This document shows positions 9,708-19,183 of a stretch of 64,000 nucleotides of DNA, piece after piece. This DNA is from Maioricimonas rarisocia. GTDB taxonomy: Bacteria > Planctomycetota > Planctomycetia > Planctomycetales > Planctomycetaceae. Made by a program: the position numbers and the translations under genes. Where the stretch lies: NCBI RefSeq assembly GCF_007747795.1, contig NZ_CP036275.1:2160001-2224000 (forward strand), read 5' to 3'. Numbering within the stretch: the stretch's first letter is position 1; each line of letters opens with the position of its first letter. Under the pieces are notes generated by a model that worked only from the letters and a program-made list of their open reading frames with translations, ran no database searches and was not told where the DNA came from.

Positions 9708-10298
9708 TCAGACCGCCGGCTGTCCCGTGAAGTAGCTCGGTTCGCTGCCGGCCTTCCACTTGATGTTGCAGCCGATGCTCGGCTTCTGTTCTTCCGGCAC
9801 CGATTCGCCGGCCAGGACCTTGTCACAGGCCGCGCGGAGATCTTCGCCGGTGACCGGGATGCCGCTCTGCGGACGGCTGTCGTCGAACTGGCCGCGGTAG
9901 ACCAGCTTGTGGTCCTTGTCGAACAGGAAGAAGTCGGGCGTGCAGGCGGCGCGGTACTCCTTGGCGACGTCCTGTGTTTCGTCGTACAGGTACGGGAAGT
10001 TGTAGCCGGCGTCGGCGGCTTCTTCCTTCATCTTCTCCGGCGAGTCCTGCGGGTAGTTCACGACGTCGTTGGAGCTGACGCCGACGATCGCCAGGCCCTT
10101 CTCCTGATATTCATTGCCGAACTTCGCCAGCTCTTCGCGGATGTGAATCACGAACGGGCAGTGATTGCACATGAAGACGACCAGCAGCGGCTTGCCGGCG
10201 AAATCGGACTTCGAGACGGTCGCTCCATCGACGTTGGGAAGCGAGAAATCGGGGGCGTCGCTGCCGAGCGGCAGCATGGTGGATGCGGTCTTGACCAT
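9708..10298 (-). CDS. Thioredoxin-like redoxin family protein
   Basis: A 196-residue AhpC/TSA-Redoxin fold protein. LPNVDGATVSKSDF and LLVVFMCNHCPFV mark the beginning of the fold. The CNHC motif places two cysteines like the redox pair of this thioredoxin subfamily, and GVSSNDVVNYPQDSP followed by ACTPDFFLFD contains the conserved cis-Pro. The family is common in planctomycetes and cyanobacteria; its partner is unknown. Translation signal is excellent (GAGGAGGTG six bases before ATG). No signal peptide, so it is probably cytoplasmic. A strong terminator follows. Confidence 0.9.
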   Translation of the reverse strand: MVKTASTMLPLGSDAPDFSLPNVDGATVSKSDFAGKPLLVVFMCNHCPFVIHIREELAKFGNEYQEKGLAIVGVSSNDVVNYPQDSPEKMKEEAADAGYNFPYLYDETQDVAKEYRAACTPDFFLFDKDHKLVYRGQFDDSRPQSGIPVTGEDLRAACDKVLAGESVPEEQKPSIGCNIKWKAGSEPSYFTGQPAV

Positions 10299-10460
10299 GA
10301 GAGCACCTCCTCGTTGAGTCAGGTGTTGAGTGTTCGATCTGGTGACGTACCGGCCAGACTATGGCGTGCCGTGCCGGTCGTCAAACGGTGCGGCCGTGAC
10401 TTCACGCCACCTGAACAGAAAGGAAGTTCGGGACAGCTCGGCCGGAGACGGACAGGCGTA

Positions 10461-11198
10461 TTACGACTTCGTCTGCAGGCGGTCGCTGACTTTCTTCAGG
10501 TAGGCAGCGGACTCCTTGCGGGCTTCGTCGAGGCCGGCGGGCGTGGGGTTGGGGCCTTTGACGTAGTCGAGAACGATCTTTTCGGCGGCGATCAGTTCTT
10601 CGCAGGCATCGGGGATTTCGCTGGCGATTTCGAGCGGAATTGTGGTCACGCCGTTGCGGTCGCCGTGCAGGAGGTCGGCCGGTTCGATGCAGATTCCGCC
10701 GACGGTGACCGGGACATTCACCTGCAGGATGTGGCAGTATCCGTGAGCGCAGATGGTGCCGTTGGTGAACGCCGGGAAGCCGAGGTCTTCGACCTGGTCC
10801 AGGTCACGGCCGGCACCGGAGGTGATGATGCCCTTTGCGCCGAACGACTTGTAGATCGTGCACATCACTTCGCCGAAGGTGGCGGAGATGGTGGGCTCGT
10901 CGAGGTCCTGAAAGACGACGACGGCCGGGCCGGGGAGTTCGGGGAAGCGCTCGACCTGCTGGCTGAGGTTGGAATACGCATCGCCTCCTCGGGGAGCAGA
11001 CATGCTGCGAAAGGTCGAGGTGAGCGCGAAGCCGACCATCGGGGGCATCTTCGGAAAGCAGGCCTGGATCGAGCCGTTCATGAAGCCGGTGTTGCGTGGC
11101 CGGTTGTCCCAAAGTTCGATGGCGTTGCAGACGGTCGGCGTGTCGTACTTAGCCAGCTTGTCGAGTGTCTCTGCAGAGATTGCCGGTGAGGCCGCCAT
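10461..11198 (-). CDS. RraA-like aldolase/lyase family protein
   Basis: A 245-residue member of the RraA/HMG aldolase superfamily, metal-dependent enzymes acting on 4-hydroxy-4-methyl-2-oxoglutarate or oxaloacetate-like substrates; some relatives only inhibit RNase E. The substrate and metal loop is [17 protein letters not shown] (Arg and Asp of the G-x20-R-D-x2-D type signature), preceded by a KGIIT strand. A C-terminal helical extension after residue 205 makes it slightly longer than RraA. Its neighbours on the left encode an HpaI aldolase and an FAH-type hydrolase, so an enzyme role in 2-keto acid metabolism is more likely than RNase control. Confidence 0.85.
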   Translation of the reverse strand: MAASPAISAETLDKLAKYDTPTVCNAIELWDNRPRNTGFMNGSIQACFPKMPPMVGFALTSTFRSMSAPRGGDAYSNLSQQVERFPELPGPAVVVFQDLDEPTISATFGEVMCTIYKSFGAKGIITSGAGRDLDQVEDLGFPAFTNGTICAHGYCHILQVNVPVTVGGICIEPADLLHGDRNGVTTIPLEIASEIPDACEELIAAEKIVLDYVKGPNPTPAGLDEARKESAAYLKKVSDRLQTKS

Positions 11199-11319
11199 CG
11201 ACTGATCCTTGATCTGGTGGAGTTACGAGCGAGCGAACATCGCGACAGTCGCGAACGGCCCCGTTATACTCCATGCGTGCGGGCATCGAAAGAATCCAGT
11301 CTGCAGGGAGTCCGCCGTG

Positions 11320-11793
11320 ATGAGCGCCTCCACGTCACTACGCCGCCCGCTCCGTTTCGAGTCGCTTGACGAGATTGTCGAGGATGTCCAGACGACGACA
11401 TCCGGGTCGTACCATGTGGTCGGGCGCTGGTCGTACGGACAGATCCTGGACCACCTGGCCCGCAGCACGAAAAGCACGTTCGACGGATTCGGCTTTCAGG
11501 CTCACTGGACACTTCGCACTGTGGCGGCTCCATTCCTCAGGCATGCGTTTCTCTACCGGCCGATGCGGGCGGGATTCCGCTTGCCGGCGTCTGCAGCGGC
11601 GCTCATTCCGTCCGACGGTGTGACGGTGGAGGAGTCGCTTGCGCGGTTGATTCACGAGCTGAAGCGATTCGAGAGCGAGACGCCGACGGCACCGCATCCG
11701 TTGCTGGGCAAGCTGTCGCACGAGGAGTATGTCCTGCTCTGCCTGAGGCATTCCGAATTGCATCTGAGCTTTGTCATCCCTGAAGAGACGTGA
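11320..11793 (+). CDS. DUF1569 (DinB-like four-helix) protein
   Basis: A 157-residue protein of the DUF1569 family, related to the DinB/YfiT four-helix bundle. WSYGQILDHLARS carries the first metal-type histidine, and LCLRHSELHLSFV near the C-terminus carries the HxxxH pair expected for a metal site. DUF1569 function is not known; DinB relatives include thiol-dependent transferases. The ATG at 11320 follows GGGAG by 8 bases and was chosen over the upstream in-frame codons. It is followed by the 6S RNA gene. Confidence 0.8.
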   Translation: MSASTSLRRPLRFESLDEIVEDVQTTTSGSYHVVGRWSYGQILDHLARSTKSTFDGFGFQAHWTLRTVAAPFLRHAFLYRPMRAGFRLPASAAALIPSDGVTVEESLARLIHELKRFESETPTAPHPLLGKLSHEEYVLLCLRHSELHLSFVIPEET

Positions 11794-11851
11794 AGCGACA
11801 GAGGTTGTGATGCAGGCGCTGCCGGTTGTTTCGGGTGGGGAAGATCCCGTC

Positions 11852-11880
11852 TTGTCGACACCCTGTTTCGAAGCTAGGAT
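11852..11880 (+). promoter_or_regulatory. Candidate promoter of the 6S RNA gene
   Basis: TTGTCG at 11852-11857 and TAGGAT at 11875-11880 are separated by 17 bases. A start about 7 bases further on would give an RNA beginning roughly 20 bases before the closing stem. The match to sigma70 hexamers is moderate. Confidence 0.4.
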
Positions 11881-11906
11881 TGGGGCGTTGGATCAACACA
11901 GATTCG

Positions 11907-12112
11907 ACAACCCTGCAGTGTTCGACCACGGGCTGCATATTTGTGGACCCTACAAGCAATCCGCAGGGGACGGCGACGCACCCGGCCGCGTGTATAGCCG
12001 GATGACCGTTCTGCGGTCATTCACCGGATCACACAACCCGGGACCGCTGTGCCCACCTGAAACTGCGGGTCTGCACAAACGCGGCTCGAACGGCATCTGC
12101 GGGGGTTTTTTA
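11907..12112 (+). ncRNA. ssrS: 6S RNA (regulator of sigma70-type RNA polymerase holoenzyme)
   Basis: 6S RNA mimics an open promoter and binds housekeeping RNA polymerase. The region can fold in the 6S manner. A closing stem pairs AACCCUGCAGUG (11909-11920) with CAUCUGCGGGGGUU (12094-12107). It is followed by GUGUUCG, as in the Escherichia coli 5' strand (AUGUUCG), and preceded on the 3' side by CGGCAU, also as in E. coli. The 3' central-bubble element CCCACCUGAAAC...GCGGGU is present (12051-12070). A long internal hairpin lies between, with an apical stem AUGACCG-UUCUG-CGGUCAU (12002-12020). A six-T run ends it. Its place directly upstream of rarA matches a known 6S gene context in other bacteria. 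About 205 nt, within the family range. Confidence 0.85.
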
Positions 12113-12173
12113 TGCGCCCACCGCAATTGCGCACGATTCTCCATCCGAAGTCCTTTCACGCCGGAACGGCATC

Positions 12174-13502
12174 ATGCCCGGCCTGTTTGACCAGCAGGAA
12201 GAGTCCAACCTTCAGTCCGCACGTCCCCTTGCCGCCCGTATGCGCCCGACGAACCTGGATGAGTTCATCGGGCAGTCGCATTTTCTGGGGGAAGGAAAGC
12301 TGCTGCGGCGGATGCTCAGGGCAGACCGACTCGGCTCGCTGATCTTCTACGGGCCGCCGGGTACCGGAAAAACGTCGCTGGCCGAGATCGTCGCCCGGCA
12401 GACGGAGTCGGCCTTTGTGCAGCTCAATGCTGCGTCGGCGGGTGTGAAGGAAGTTCGTGCTGTGCTCGAACAGGCACGTGATCGCCTGAAGACCGGTGGA
12501 CAACGGACGGTGCTGTTTGTCGACGAGCTGCATCACTTCAACAAGACACAACAGGACGTGTTGCTGCCGGACGTTGAAGCGGGTGTCGTGAGCCTGATCG
12601 GTGCGACGACCGCCAATCCGTTCTTCTCGCTGGTCTCGGCCCTGATCAGCCGCAGTCAGGTGTTCGAGTTCCGCTCGCTGGAGAAGGAGGACGTGCTGGC
12701 GCTGCTGCGTCGCGCGACCAGCGATTCGAAGCGGGGGCTGGGGCGACTCAATGTCGAGTACGACGACGATGCGCTGGAGTTTCTGGCCGACATCTGCGAC
12801 GGCGATGCGCGCCGGGCGCTTTCGGCACTGGAGATCGGTGTGCGGTCGCTGGATGCGAAGCAGGGCCGCTTTGATCTGGCGGTGGCCGAGGAGTCGATCC
12901 AGAAGAAGGCGATTCTGTACGACGCGGATGGGGATCAGCATTACGACGTGGCGAGCGCGTTCATCAAGAGCATGCGGGGGAGCGATCCGGATGCGGCCGT
13001 CTACTGGCTGGCCCGGATGCTCGAGGCGGGAGAGGACCCGCGGTTCATCGCGCGGCGAATCGTGATTCTCGCCTCGGAAGACGTCGGCAACGCAGACCCG
13101 CAGGCGCTCGTGCTGGCAGTGGCCGCAGCGGATGCAACGGAACGGATCGGCATGCCGGAGTGCAGGATTATTCTGTCGCAGGCGGTCACCTATCTGGCGA
13201 CGGCTCCGAAGTCGAATGCGGCCTACAAGGCGGTTGATGCGGCTCTGGACGACGTGCGGCACCAGCGGGTCGTTCCTGTTCCGACGCACCTGCAGGACAA
13301 GCACTACGCCGGGGCCAAGCAGTTGGGGCATGGCGAAGGCTATCAGTACAGCCACAACTTCGAAGGTGGATACGTCGAGCAGGATTATCTCGGCGTGGAC
13401 CGGACGTATTACGAGCCGACCGACCGCGGGTACGAGGCAAAGATCCGCGAGCGGATGGAGCGTCTGCGGGGGGAAGCTTCCGGGGCGGGGGATGAGGTTT
13501 GA
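12174..13502 (+). CDS. rarA: Replication-associated recombination protein A (RarA/MgsA AAA+ ATPase)
   Basis: A 442-residue AAA+ ATPase acting at stalled replication forks, related to RuvB and clamp-loader subunits. The start carries the family's RMRPTNLDEFIGQSHFLG. Walker A GPPGTGKT lies at residues 60-67, Walker B VLFVDEL at 113-119, sensor 1 in LIGATTANPFF, and the arginine finger in SALISRSQVF. The C-terminal half has the tetramerisation region (EDVGNADPQAL, YPVP-like VVPVPTHLQDKHY) and the NFEGGYVEQDYL tail. Full length. It follows the 6S RNA gene by about 60 bp. Cytoplasmic. Confidence 0.95.
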   Translation: MPGLFDQQEESNLQSARPLAARMRPTNLDEFIGQSHFLGEGKLLRRMLRADRLGSLIFYGPPGTGKTSLAEIVARQTESAFVQLNAASAGVKEVRAVLEQARDRLKTGGQRTVLFVDELHHFNKTQQDVLLPDVEAGVVSLIGATTANPFFSLVSALISRSQVFEFRSLEKEDVLALLRRATSDSKRGLGRLNVEYDDDALEFLADICDGDARRALSALEIGVRSLDAKQGRFDLAVAEESIQKKAILYDADGDQHYDVASAFIKSMRGSDPDAAVYWLARMLEAGEDPRFIARRIVILASEDVGNADPQALVLAVAAADATERIGMPECRIILSQAVTYLATAPKSNAAYKAVDAALDDVRHQRVVPVPTHLQDKHYAGAKQLGHGEGYQYSHNFEGGYVEQDYLGVDRTYYEPTDRGYEAKIRERMERLRGEASGAGDEV

Positions 13503-13829
13503 GGGATCGTCGAACGTAATTCGAGGAACTGGTTCAACGGTTATCTGCATGCTCGCGAAGTACACACGAGATCGCTGTACGTTTGTTGCGGCAAGCGGCG
13601 GTTGCCTGTCAACTGTCGCTGACAGCTTCAGTTGCAGGTATAAGGGGGAGCGGGCACAACAGGCGTTGTTGAGGCGGTAGCCGGACTGTACCTTTCTGCT
13701 GGGGATACCGAGTCCAGCAGATTCCGGCGGTAGGGCTGGATGCAGATTCTGCCGACGCCGTTTCCGATTCCGGGATGTTGCCTTTGCACGGACGGCGCGC
13801 TTGACAGTTTCCATAGCCGGGCTCGACGT
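13503..13829. other. Intergenic region before the TIR gene
   Basis: These 327 bp contain an in-frame ATG at 13740 that would lengthen the TIR protein by 30 residues. A small hairpin CAACTGTCGCTGACAGCTTCAGTTG lies near 13608-13632 in broken form. I see no RNA gene. A TTGACA at 13801 has no -10 box at a proper distance. Confidence 0.4.
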
Positions 13830-15206
13830 ATGGCGGAGACAAGTCTTCCACAGGTCTTCGCGGCCGTAGTTATCGGCCTTCTTGTAGCGTGGGCGTTTGT
13901 CCGACAATCGCTTCGTCGAGTTGGCGCGAACGCCCCGACACGCAGCATCATCGTTCCCGCCCTCATGGGGGGGCGGTTGAATCTGGTGCCACTCGTCGCG
14001 GTTTGCACCGTGATCGTGCTTGTCGCGCAGCGAACGCACCCGGTGGGAGCAGGCGGAGTTCTCCTGGCGGGAGCAGTGTCGACGGCCGTGTCGATGGCCA
14101 ACGTCCTCTATTTTCTGCCAGCAATGAAGTCGATGTGTACACCGTACACGGGGATCGACTTCAATCGCGGACGGGTTTCCGGCGGGAGCGAGCCGCTGTT
14201 CGACGTCTTCCTGAGTTACAAGGCGGAAGACGAACGGTTTGTTCGTCCGGTCGCGGACTGGATGCTTTCCTGCGGGATCCGGCCCTGGTTCGATGAGTAT
14301 CTCATTCTTCTGACGCAGCGGGAGCAGTTTGCGCGGGCGATCGACGTCGGACTGCGTCGCTGCCGCTACGCGGTCGTGTTCCTCAACGAGCGTTACGCGA
14401 AAGGAGAAGGAACGCTGATCGAGCTGCGGGGGCTGATCGAACAGCTACCGCAGGAGCGGACGCTGCTGATCCCTCTGGCTCCGCCCGAGCAGTCGCTGGA
14501 TCCTGACCTGCGCCGGGTCGCTGCATCATTTCCTCGGCCGGAGCCGCCCCTGGCAGATCGGGGCCAGCGAGCAATTGCCGAGTGGCTCGCAGAACGGATT
14601 CCCGGCCTGGACGCGGGGACGATCAGCGAGCCCGTCGAACCGGAGCCGTCGTTGTTGCTCCACTCGCACGGCTGCGACTGGCAGATCGGTATGCAGGATT
14701 GGAGCGTCCTGCCTCTGCGTGAACCGCTGCCCGGCGAAGTGGCTGCCGTTGGGGACGAGAACCTCCTGAGCATGGAGCGGGAGATCGACGGTGTGTCTGT
14801 TTTCTGCACTATTGTTTGCGGAACGATGACGGCGGACCAGCCTCTGCGGCGGGAGTTGCTGGAGACGGCATCTCCAGACGCCCACAAGCGGGACATGCAG
14901 CAGCTCGTTGCCGATCTCGCCAGAGAGTTCGTGTCAGGACTTGGCTCGCCCTGCGCCGGGGTCCACCTGATCTACCTCGACCGCTGGCCGGAGATTCCGC
15001 AGTTTGCGATGACCTACTGGTCTGACGCCTGGGTGAGGCTGTATTCAATCGTCCTTCCTCCTGCGCCGGGACAGACACTGGAGTACGGCAGTAACTCGCC
15101 GCCAGTTCAGTTCGACATACAGTTCTTCGTGCAGGGAACGTTTCAGGATTACTGCAGAACGACGTCCCACCTGGATCGCATCGTGCGGTCATTGGCGTGC
15201 TGCTGA
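13830..15206 (+). CDS. Membrane-anchored TIR-domain protein
   Basis: A 458-residue protein. Three hydrophobic segments (about residues 8-24, 50-66 and 74-95) form an N-terminal membrane part. Residues 124-262 are a TIR domain: FDVFLSYKAED is the box-1 strand, followed by WFDEY, IDVGLRRCRYAVVFLNERYA and IPLAPPE. Bacterial TIR domains often cleave NAD+ in phage defence. Here the usual DxxEL-x-x-G segment reads FDEYLILLTQ, so the position normally holding the catalytic Glu appears to be Leu and the Gly is missing, although a Glu lies two residues earlier. Residues 270-458 form an unrecognised C-terminal domain. Start is uncertain: ATG 13740 is an alternative. A small membrane protein gene follows. 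Confidence 0.75.
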   Translation: MAETSLPQVFAAVVIGLLVAWAFVRQSLRRVGANAPTRSIIVPALMGGRLNLVPLVAVCTVIVLVAQRTHPVGAGGVLLAGAVSTAVSMANVLYFLPAMKSMCTPYTGIDFNRGRVSGGSEPLFDVFLSYKAEDERFVRPVADWMLSCGIRPWFDEYLILLTQREQFARAIDVGLRRCRYAVVFLNERYAKGEGTLIELRGLIEQLPQERTLLIPLAPPEQSLDPDLRRVAASFPRPEPPLADRGQRAIAEWLAERIPGLDAGTISEPVEPEPSLLLHSHGCDWQIGMQDWSVLPLREPLPGEVAAVGDENLLSMEREIDGVSVFCTIVCGTMTADQPLRRELLETASPDAHKRDMQQLVADLAREFVSGLGSPCAGVHLIYLDRWPEIPQFAMTYWSDAWVRLYSIVLPPAPGQTLEYGSNSPPVQFDIQFFVQGTFQDYCRTTSHLDRIVRSLACC

Positions 15207-15237
15207 GCGTCGTCGTCGATAGCGCGTGGAGAATGTC

Positions 15238-15528
15238 ATGCGGGAACACCTCGATCCCGAAGTCGCTAAACGCTGCCGAACGATCACTTACATCAGTGCG
15301 GTCGTGTTTCCGCTGATAATCTTCGCTGGATTCGAGGCGGCGGCACCTGTCTCCGCGATTCACTGGGTCGGCAGGGGGATATTGGTGCTGTTCACACTGT
15401 ATGCGGAGCCTGCAATCTATCTGACGATGGCATTGATCTATCGATTGCCGTTTGTCGTATCGCTTGCGATTGCGCTTGCACCCGTAGTTCTGGTGGGGTG
15501 GAGCTGGATCGTGCGATGGCTCTTCTGA
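15238..15528 (+). CDS. Small three-helix membrane protein, hypothetical
   Basis: A 96-residue protein that is almost entirely hydrophobic after the first 15 residues, with three predicted membrane helices (about 17-37, 43-62 and 72-93). No family is recognised. The ATG at 15238 has GGAGA six bases upstream and was preferred to a GTG four codons earlier. It begins 31 bp after the TIR gene on the same strand, so the two are probably co-transcribed. Confidence 0.6.
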   Translation: MREHLDPEVAKRCRTITYISAVVFPLIIFAGFEAAAPVSAIHWVGRGILVLFTLYAEPAIYLTMALIYRLPFVVSLAIALAPVVLVGWSWIVRWLF

Positions 15529-15603
15529 TTGGCGGCGGTGGACAGCGTCTCTCCCAACGAGTGAGAACCTGCTGCCGCGAATCAAGAGGGACGAGGCAGC
15601 GAT

Positions 15604-16305
15604 TCACGCCAGACCGGCCCATTCAAACGCCATCGACACGGCAACCGGGCCGACCAGCAGCAGGAAGACCACGAGGCTTCCGACCACTGCGAAGGCGCGT
15701 GTCTGGGCCCGGGCGAGTTCGCACAGTGCTTCGGACGTGCGTTCCGCGAGGTAGCTGCTGAGGTTGGCGGCCGTTACATGCTGCTCCCCGTTAGCTTTCA
15801 GGGCGTCGAGGGCCTGACAGGTCGCAGCGAGCTCGGATCGCAGGCATCTTCGTGCGACCAGGTTGCGGAGGCCGTGGTGCGAACTTCCACCGCTGAAACC
15901 CGAGTCCAGCAGCGATCGAACATCATCGATCGCGATTGGACCGGTGGGTGAGGGGCTGCGGGCGAGCAGTGGTGCCAGGATGGCTCCGATCAGACCGCTC
16001 GACTGTCGACCGAGAGCCGCGAGAAGTGTCTCGACTGCCACCAGCCATGCACGGTGGCTGGCCCAGATGAAACCTGCCGCAGCATAACAGGTGACAAGAA
16101 TGACGCCGGTGGACTCAGGCTGAACCATCGGCTTCGCGCCCGCGACTGCCGGTGCGTACAGCACGGTGAGAGCGGTGATTACTGCCGCGGCGATTCCCAT
16201 CGGAAGGAGCAGGACCAGTCGTTTGACGAACATCCAGATGGTGCCACCGACCGGGCGTGCGATGCCGATCAATACGTTGGCGGGCAATGCGGTCATGTCG
16301 GCCAC
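15604..16305 (-). CDS. Multi-pass membrane protein, hypothetical
   Basis: A 233-residue protein with hydrophobic stretches near residues 20-50, 65-80 and 205-230, and a soluble middle part (about 110-200) rich in Ala, Leu and Arg. GTG at 16305 is chosen as start because GGAGA lies six bases upstream; ATG at 16296 is the alternative. No motif links it to a known family. It is convergent with the small membrane protein of the TIR pair, and whether it works with them is unknown. Confidence 0.6.
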   Translation of the reverse strand: MADMTALPANVLIGIARPVGGTIWMFVKRLVLLLPMGIAAAVITALTVLYAPAVAGAKPMVQPESTGVILVTCYAAAGFIWASHRAWLVAVETLLAALGRQSSGLIGAILAPLLARSPSPTGPIAIDDVRSLLDSGFSGGSSHHGLRNLVARRCLRSELAATCQALDALKANGEQHVTAANLSSYLAERTSEALCELARAQTRAFAVVGSLVVFLLLVGPVAVSMAFEWAGLA

Positions 16306-16531
16306 GTGAGGTCTCCGGGCAGGTAGGGATCGAAGCGCCTCGAAAACCATAGCACGCAATGGGCGAGGTCAGCCGGGCCGGTTGAGATAGCTGTGGCGGT
16401 TCTGCCGCTTGTATGAGGCTGAAGGCGGGCTCCGGGGCTCGATTCTGCAGGCCGGGAAGAAAGGCGGAGCACATGATTGGAAGTGAACTTCAAGTGATTA
16501 CGTCTTCCTGCACACGCAAGAGAGAGGGCCC

Positions 16532-17020
16532 ATGGCCACCCGCACGATTGACGCTGCCTCGCTGCTGGATGATGTGGCCGTCCATCTCGAGCATCGGGAC
16601 GACCTGCCGGCTACCGCACAGAAGCTCGCGGAAGATCTGGATGTGGAGCGAGAGGAGGTCGAAGCGGTGCTGCTGGTGCTGGCAGCTGACGGGCGGGTGG
16701 AGCTGGACGATCAGGACGGCGGAATGGCGGTGATCGCAGCGGCCCCGCCGGTTGAAGCCGAGCCCGACCTCCCCGTCAGTCTCGCGACTCTGGAGAAGGT
16801 CGATGCGGTCGTGACCACTCTGGAGGCAGCCGGCTCACGCATGCGGCGGATCCTGCGGTGGGCTCCGTTTGTCGGCATGGCAGCCGGTGCCGCGGCGGGA
16901 GCGATGCTGAGCGCGCACGATCGGCCACTCACCGCGCTCTGTGCAGGAGTGGCCGGGGGGATTGTCGGGTACCTGCTCAAGGACACGCTCGGCCCGCGGA
17001 CGTGGTGGGATACGGTGTAG
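16532..17020 (+). CDS. Hypothetical protein with winged-helix-like N-terminus and membrane helices
   Basis: A 162-residue protein. Residues 15-60 look like a small helix-turn-helix or winged-helix unit (ATAQKLAEDLDVEREEVEAV, then VELDD). Residues 110-150 contain two short glycine-rich hydrophobic helices (FVGMAAGAAAGAML and LCAGVAGGIVGYLL). The ATG at 16532 follows AGAGAGGG. I do not know the family. It might be a membrane-tethered regulator, but that is only an inference from the two parts. Confidence 0.6.
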   Translation: MATRTIDAASLLDDVAVHLEHRDDLPATAQKLAEDLDVEREEVEAVLLVLAADGRVELDDQDGGMAVIAAAPPVEAEPDLPVSLATLEKVDAVVTTLEAAGSRMRRILRWAPFVGMAAGAAAGAMLSAHDRPLTALCAGVAGGIVGYLLKDTLGPRTWWDTV

Positions 17021-17047
17021 CAGGGTCGATTCCCGAATTCAGGTGCA

Positions 17048-18265
17048 TCAAGCCGCAGATGGTTCCAGCTTGACCTTCATCCAACCGGCGTTGCGTTGAT
17101 CGAACTCGGAGTAGGCCTCGAGGGCCGAAGTCAGCGGTTCGATGCGCGTGAGGACTTCCTGCGGACGGACTCTGCCACTGGCGACCAGGCGGACGAGTTC
17201 CGGCATGTACTTGCGGTGGTTGCAGTTTCCCATCTGGATCGACAGGTTCTTGTTCATCGCTTTGCCGATCGGGAAGGTCTGGTCCTGGGGCGGATAGACT
17301 CCAATGATCGAGAGCGTTCCCGCCTTCGCCAGTCCTTCGACAGCCCACCGCAGCGCCTGTGAGGGGGCGTCACCGGGCACCCACTGGTCGCCCTGCGAGT
17401 TCGCTTCGTCGATGACCTGCTGCTGCTCGTGATCGAACTGGGCACGCGCCTCTGCGGCGTCGTCCGCTGCCGGTCCCGAAGAGGGGGACTGGGCATCGAT
17501 GCCGACCGCGTCGATAGCACGGTCAACGCCGATTCCGCCGGTCAGCTCGAGCATGGTCTCGACCGGGTCTTCTTCGTCGAAGTTGATGATTTCGGCCTGC
17601 AGTTCCCGCGCTTTCTCCAGCCGCCAGGGCACGTGGTCGATTGCGATGACCCGCGAGGCACCGAGCAGTTGGGCGCTCAGGATGGAGAACATGCCGACCG
17701 GCCCGCAGCCGAAGACGGCGACGGTGTCGCCCGACTTGATCTCGGCCAGTTTCGCGCCGAAGTAGCCGGTCGGAAAGATGTCGGAGATGAGGATGGCATC
17801 ATCGTCGGACATGCTTTCGGGGAGCTTGACCAGGCCGACATTGGCGTATGGGATGCGGGCGTATTCTGCCTGCAGACCGTCGAACGGTCCGGCGGACTGC
17901 GGTCCACCGAAGAAGGCGGTCCCCGCCCGGGATCCGTTGGGGTTGGCGACGTCACACTGGGCGTGGTATCCGCTGCGGCAATAGGAGCATGATCCACAGG
18001 CGATCGTGGACGGTACGACAACGCGGTCACCGGGGTTGAGGTTGCGCACCTGCTTACCGCATTCTTCCACCACGCCGACCGCTTCGTGTCCCAGGATCGT
18101 GCCGGGTTTCATGCCGGGCATCGTCCCGCGGATCATGTGCAGGTCGGTGCCGCAGATGGCGCTGGAAGTAATGCGAATGATCGCATCTGTTGGATTCTGA
18201 ATCGCCGGATCGGCGACGTCATCGAGTCGAATGTCGCCGGGGCCGTGAAATACAATCGCCTTCAT
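17048..18265 (-). CDS. Zinc-dependent alcohol dehydrogenase, formaldehyde-dehydrogenase-like
   Basis: A 405-residue medium-chain dehydrogenase. ICGTDLH provides the catalytic zinc Cys, and ILGHEAVGVVEE the His and Glu. Four cysteines for the structural zinc follow in CGSCSYCRSGYHAQC. The NAD(P) fold begins at VAVFGCGPVGMFS. A polar insertion of about 55 residues (around residues 275-330) before the strand TLSIIGVYPP is typical of the glutathione-independent formaldehyde dehydrogenase-like branch. The ATG at 18265 follows GGAGAGG by six bases. Substrate is not certain; it could oxidise formaldehyde or another small alcohol or aldehyde. Confidence 0.9.
   Translation of the reverse strand: MKAIVFHGPGDIRLDDVADPAIQNPTDAIIRITSSAICGTDLHMIRGTMPGMKPGTILGHEAVGVVEECGKQVRNLNPGDRVVVPSTIACGSCSYCRSGYHAQCDVANPNGSRAGTAFFGGPQSAGPFDGLQAEYARIPYANVGLVKLPESMSDDDAILISDIFPTGYFGAKLAEIKSGDTVAVFGCGPVGMFSILSAQLLGASRVIAIDHVPWRLEKARELQAEIINFDEEDPVETMLELTGGIGVDRAIDAVGIDAQSPSSGPAADDAAEARAQFDHEQQQVIDEANSQGDQWVPGDAPSQALRWAVEGLAKAGTLSIIGVYPPQDQTFPIGKAMNKNLSIQMGNCNHRKYMPELVRLVASGRVRPQEVLTRIEPLTSALEAYSEFDQRNAGWMKVKLEPSAA

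Positions 18266-19183
<918 letters not shown>

Noticed and set aside
9516-11189. A 557-codon forward open frame
   Set aside because: It is antisense to the thioredoxin-like and RraA-like genes and crosses a terminator; both minus-strand genes have good ribosome binding sites.
11771-12190. A 139-codon forward open frame over the 6S RNA
   Set aside because: Its protein matches nothing, and the region folds as 6S RNA with a terminal T run.
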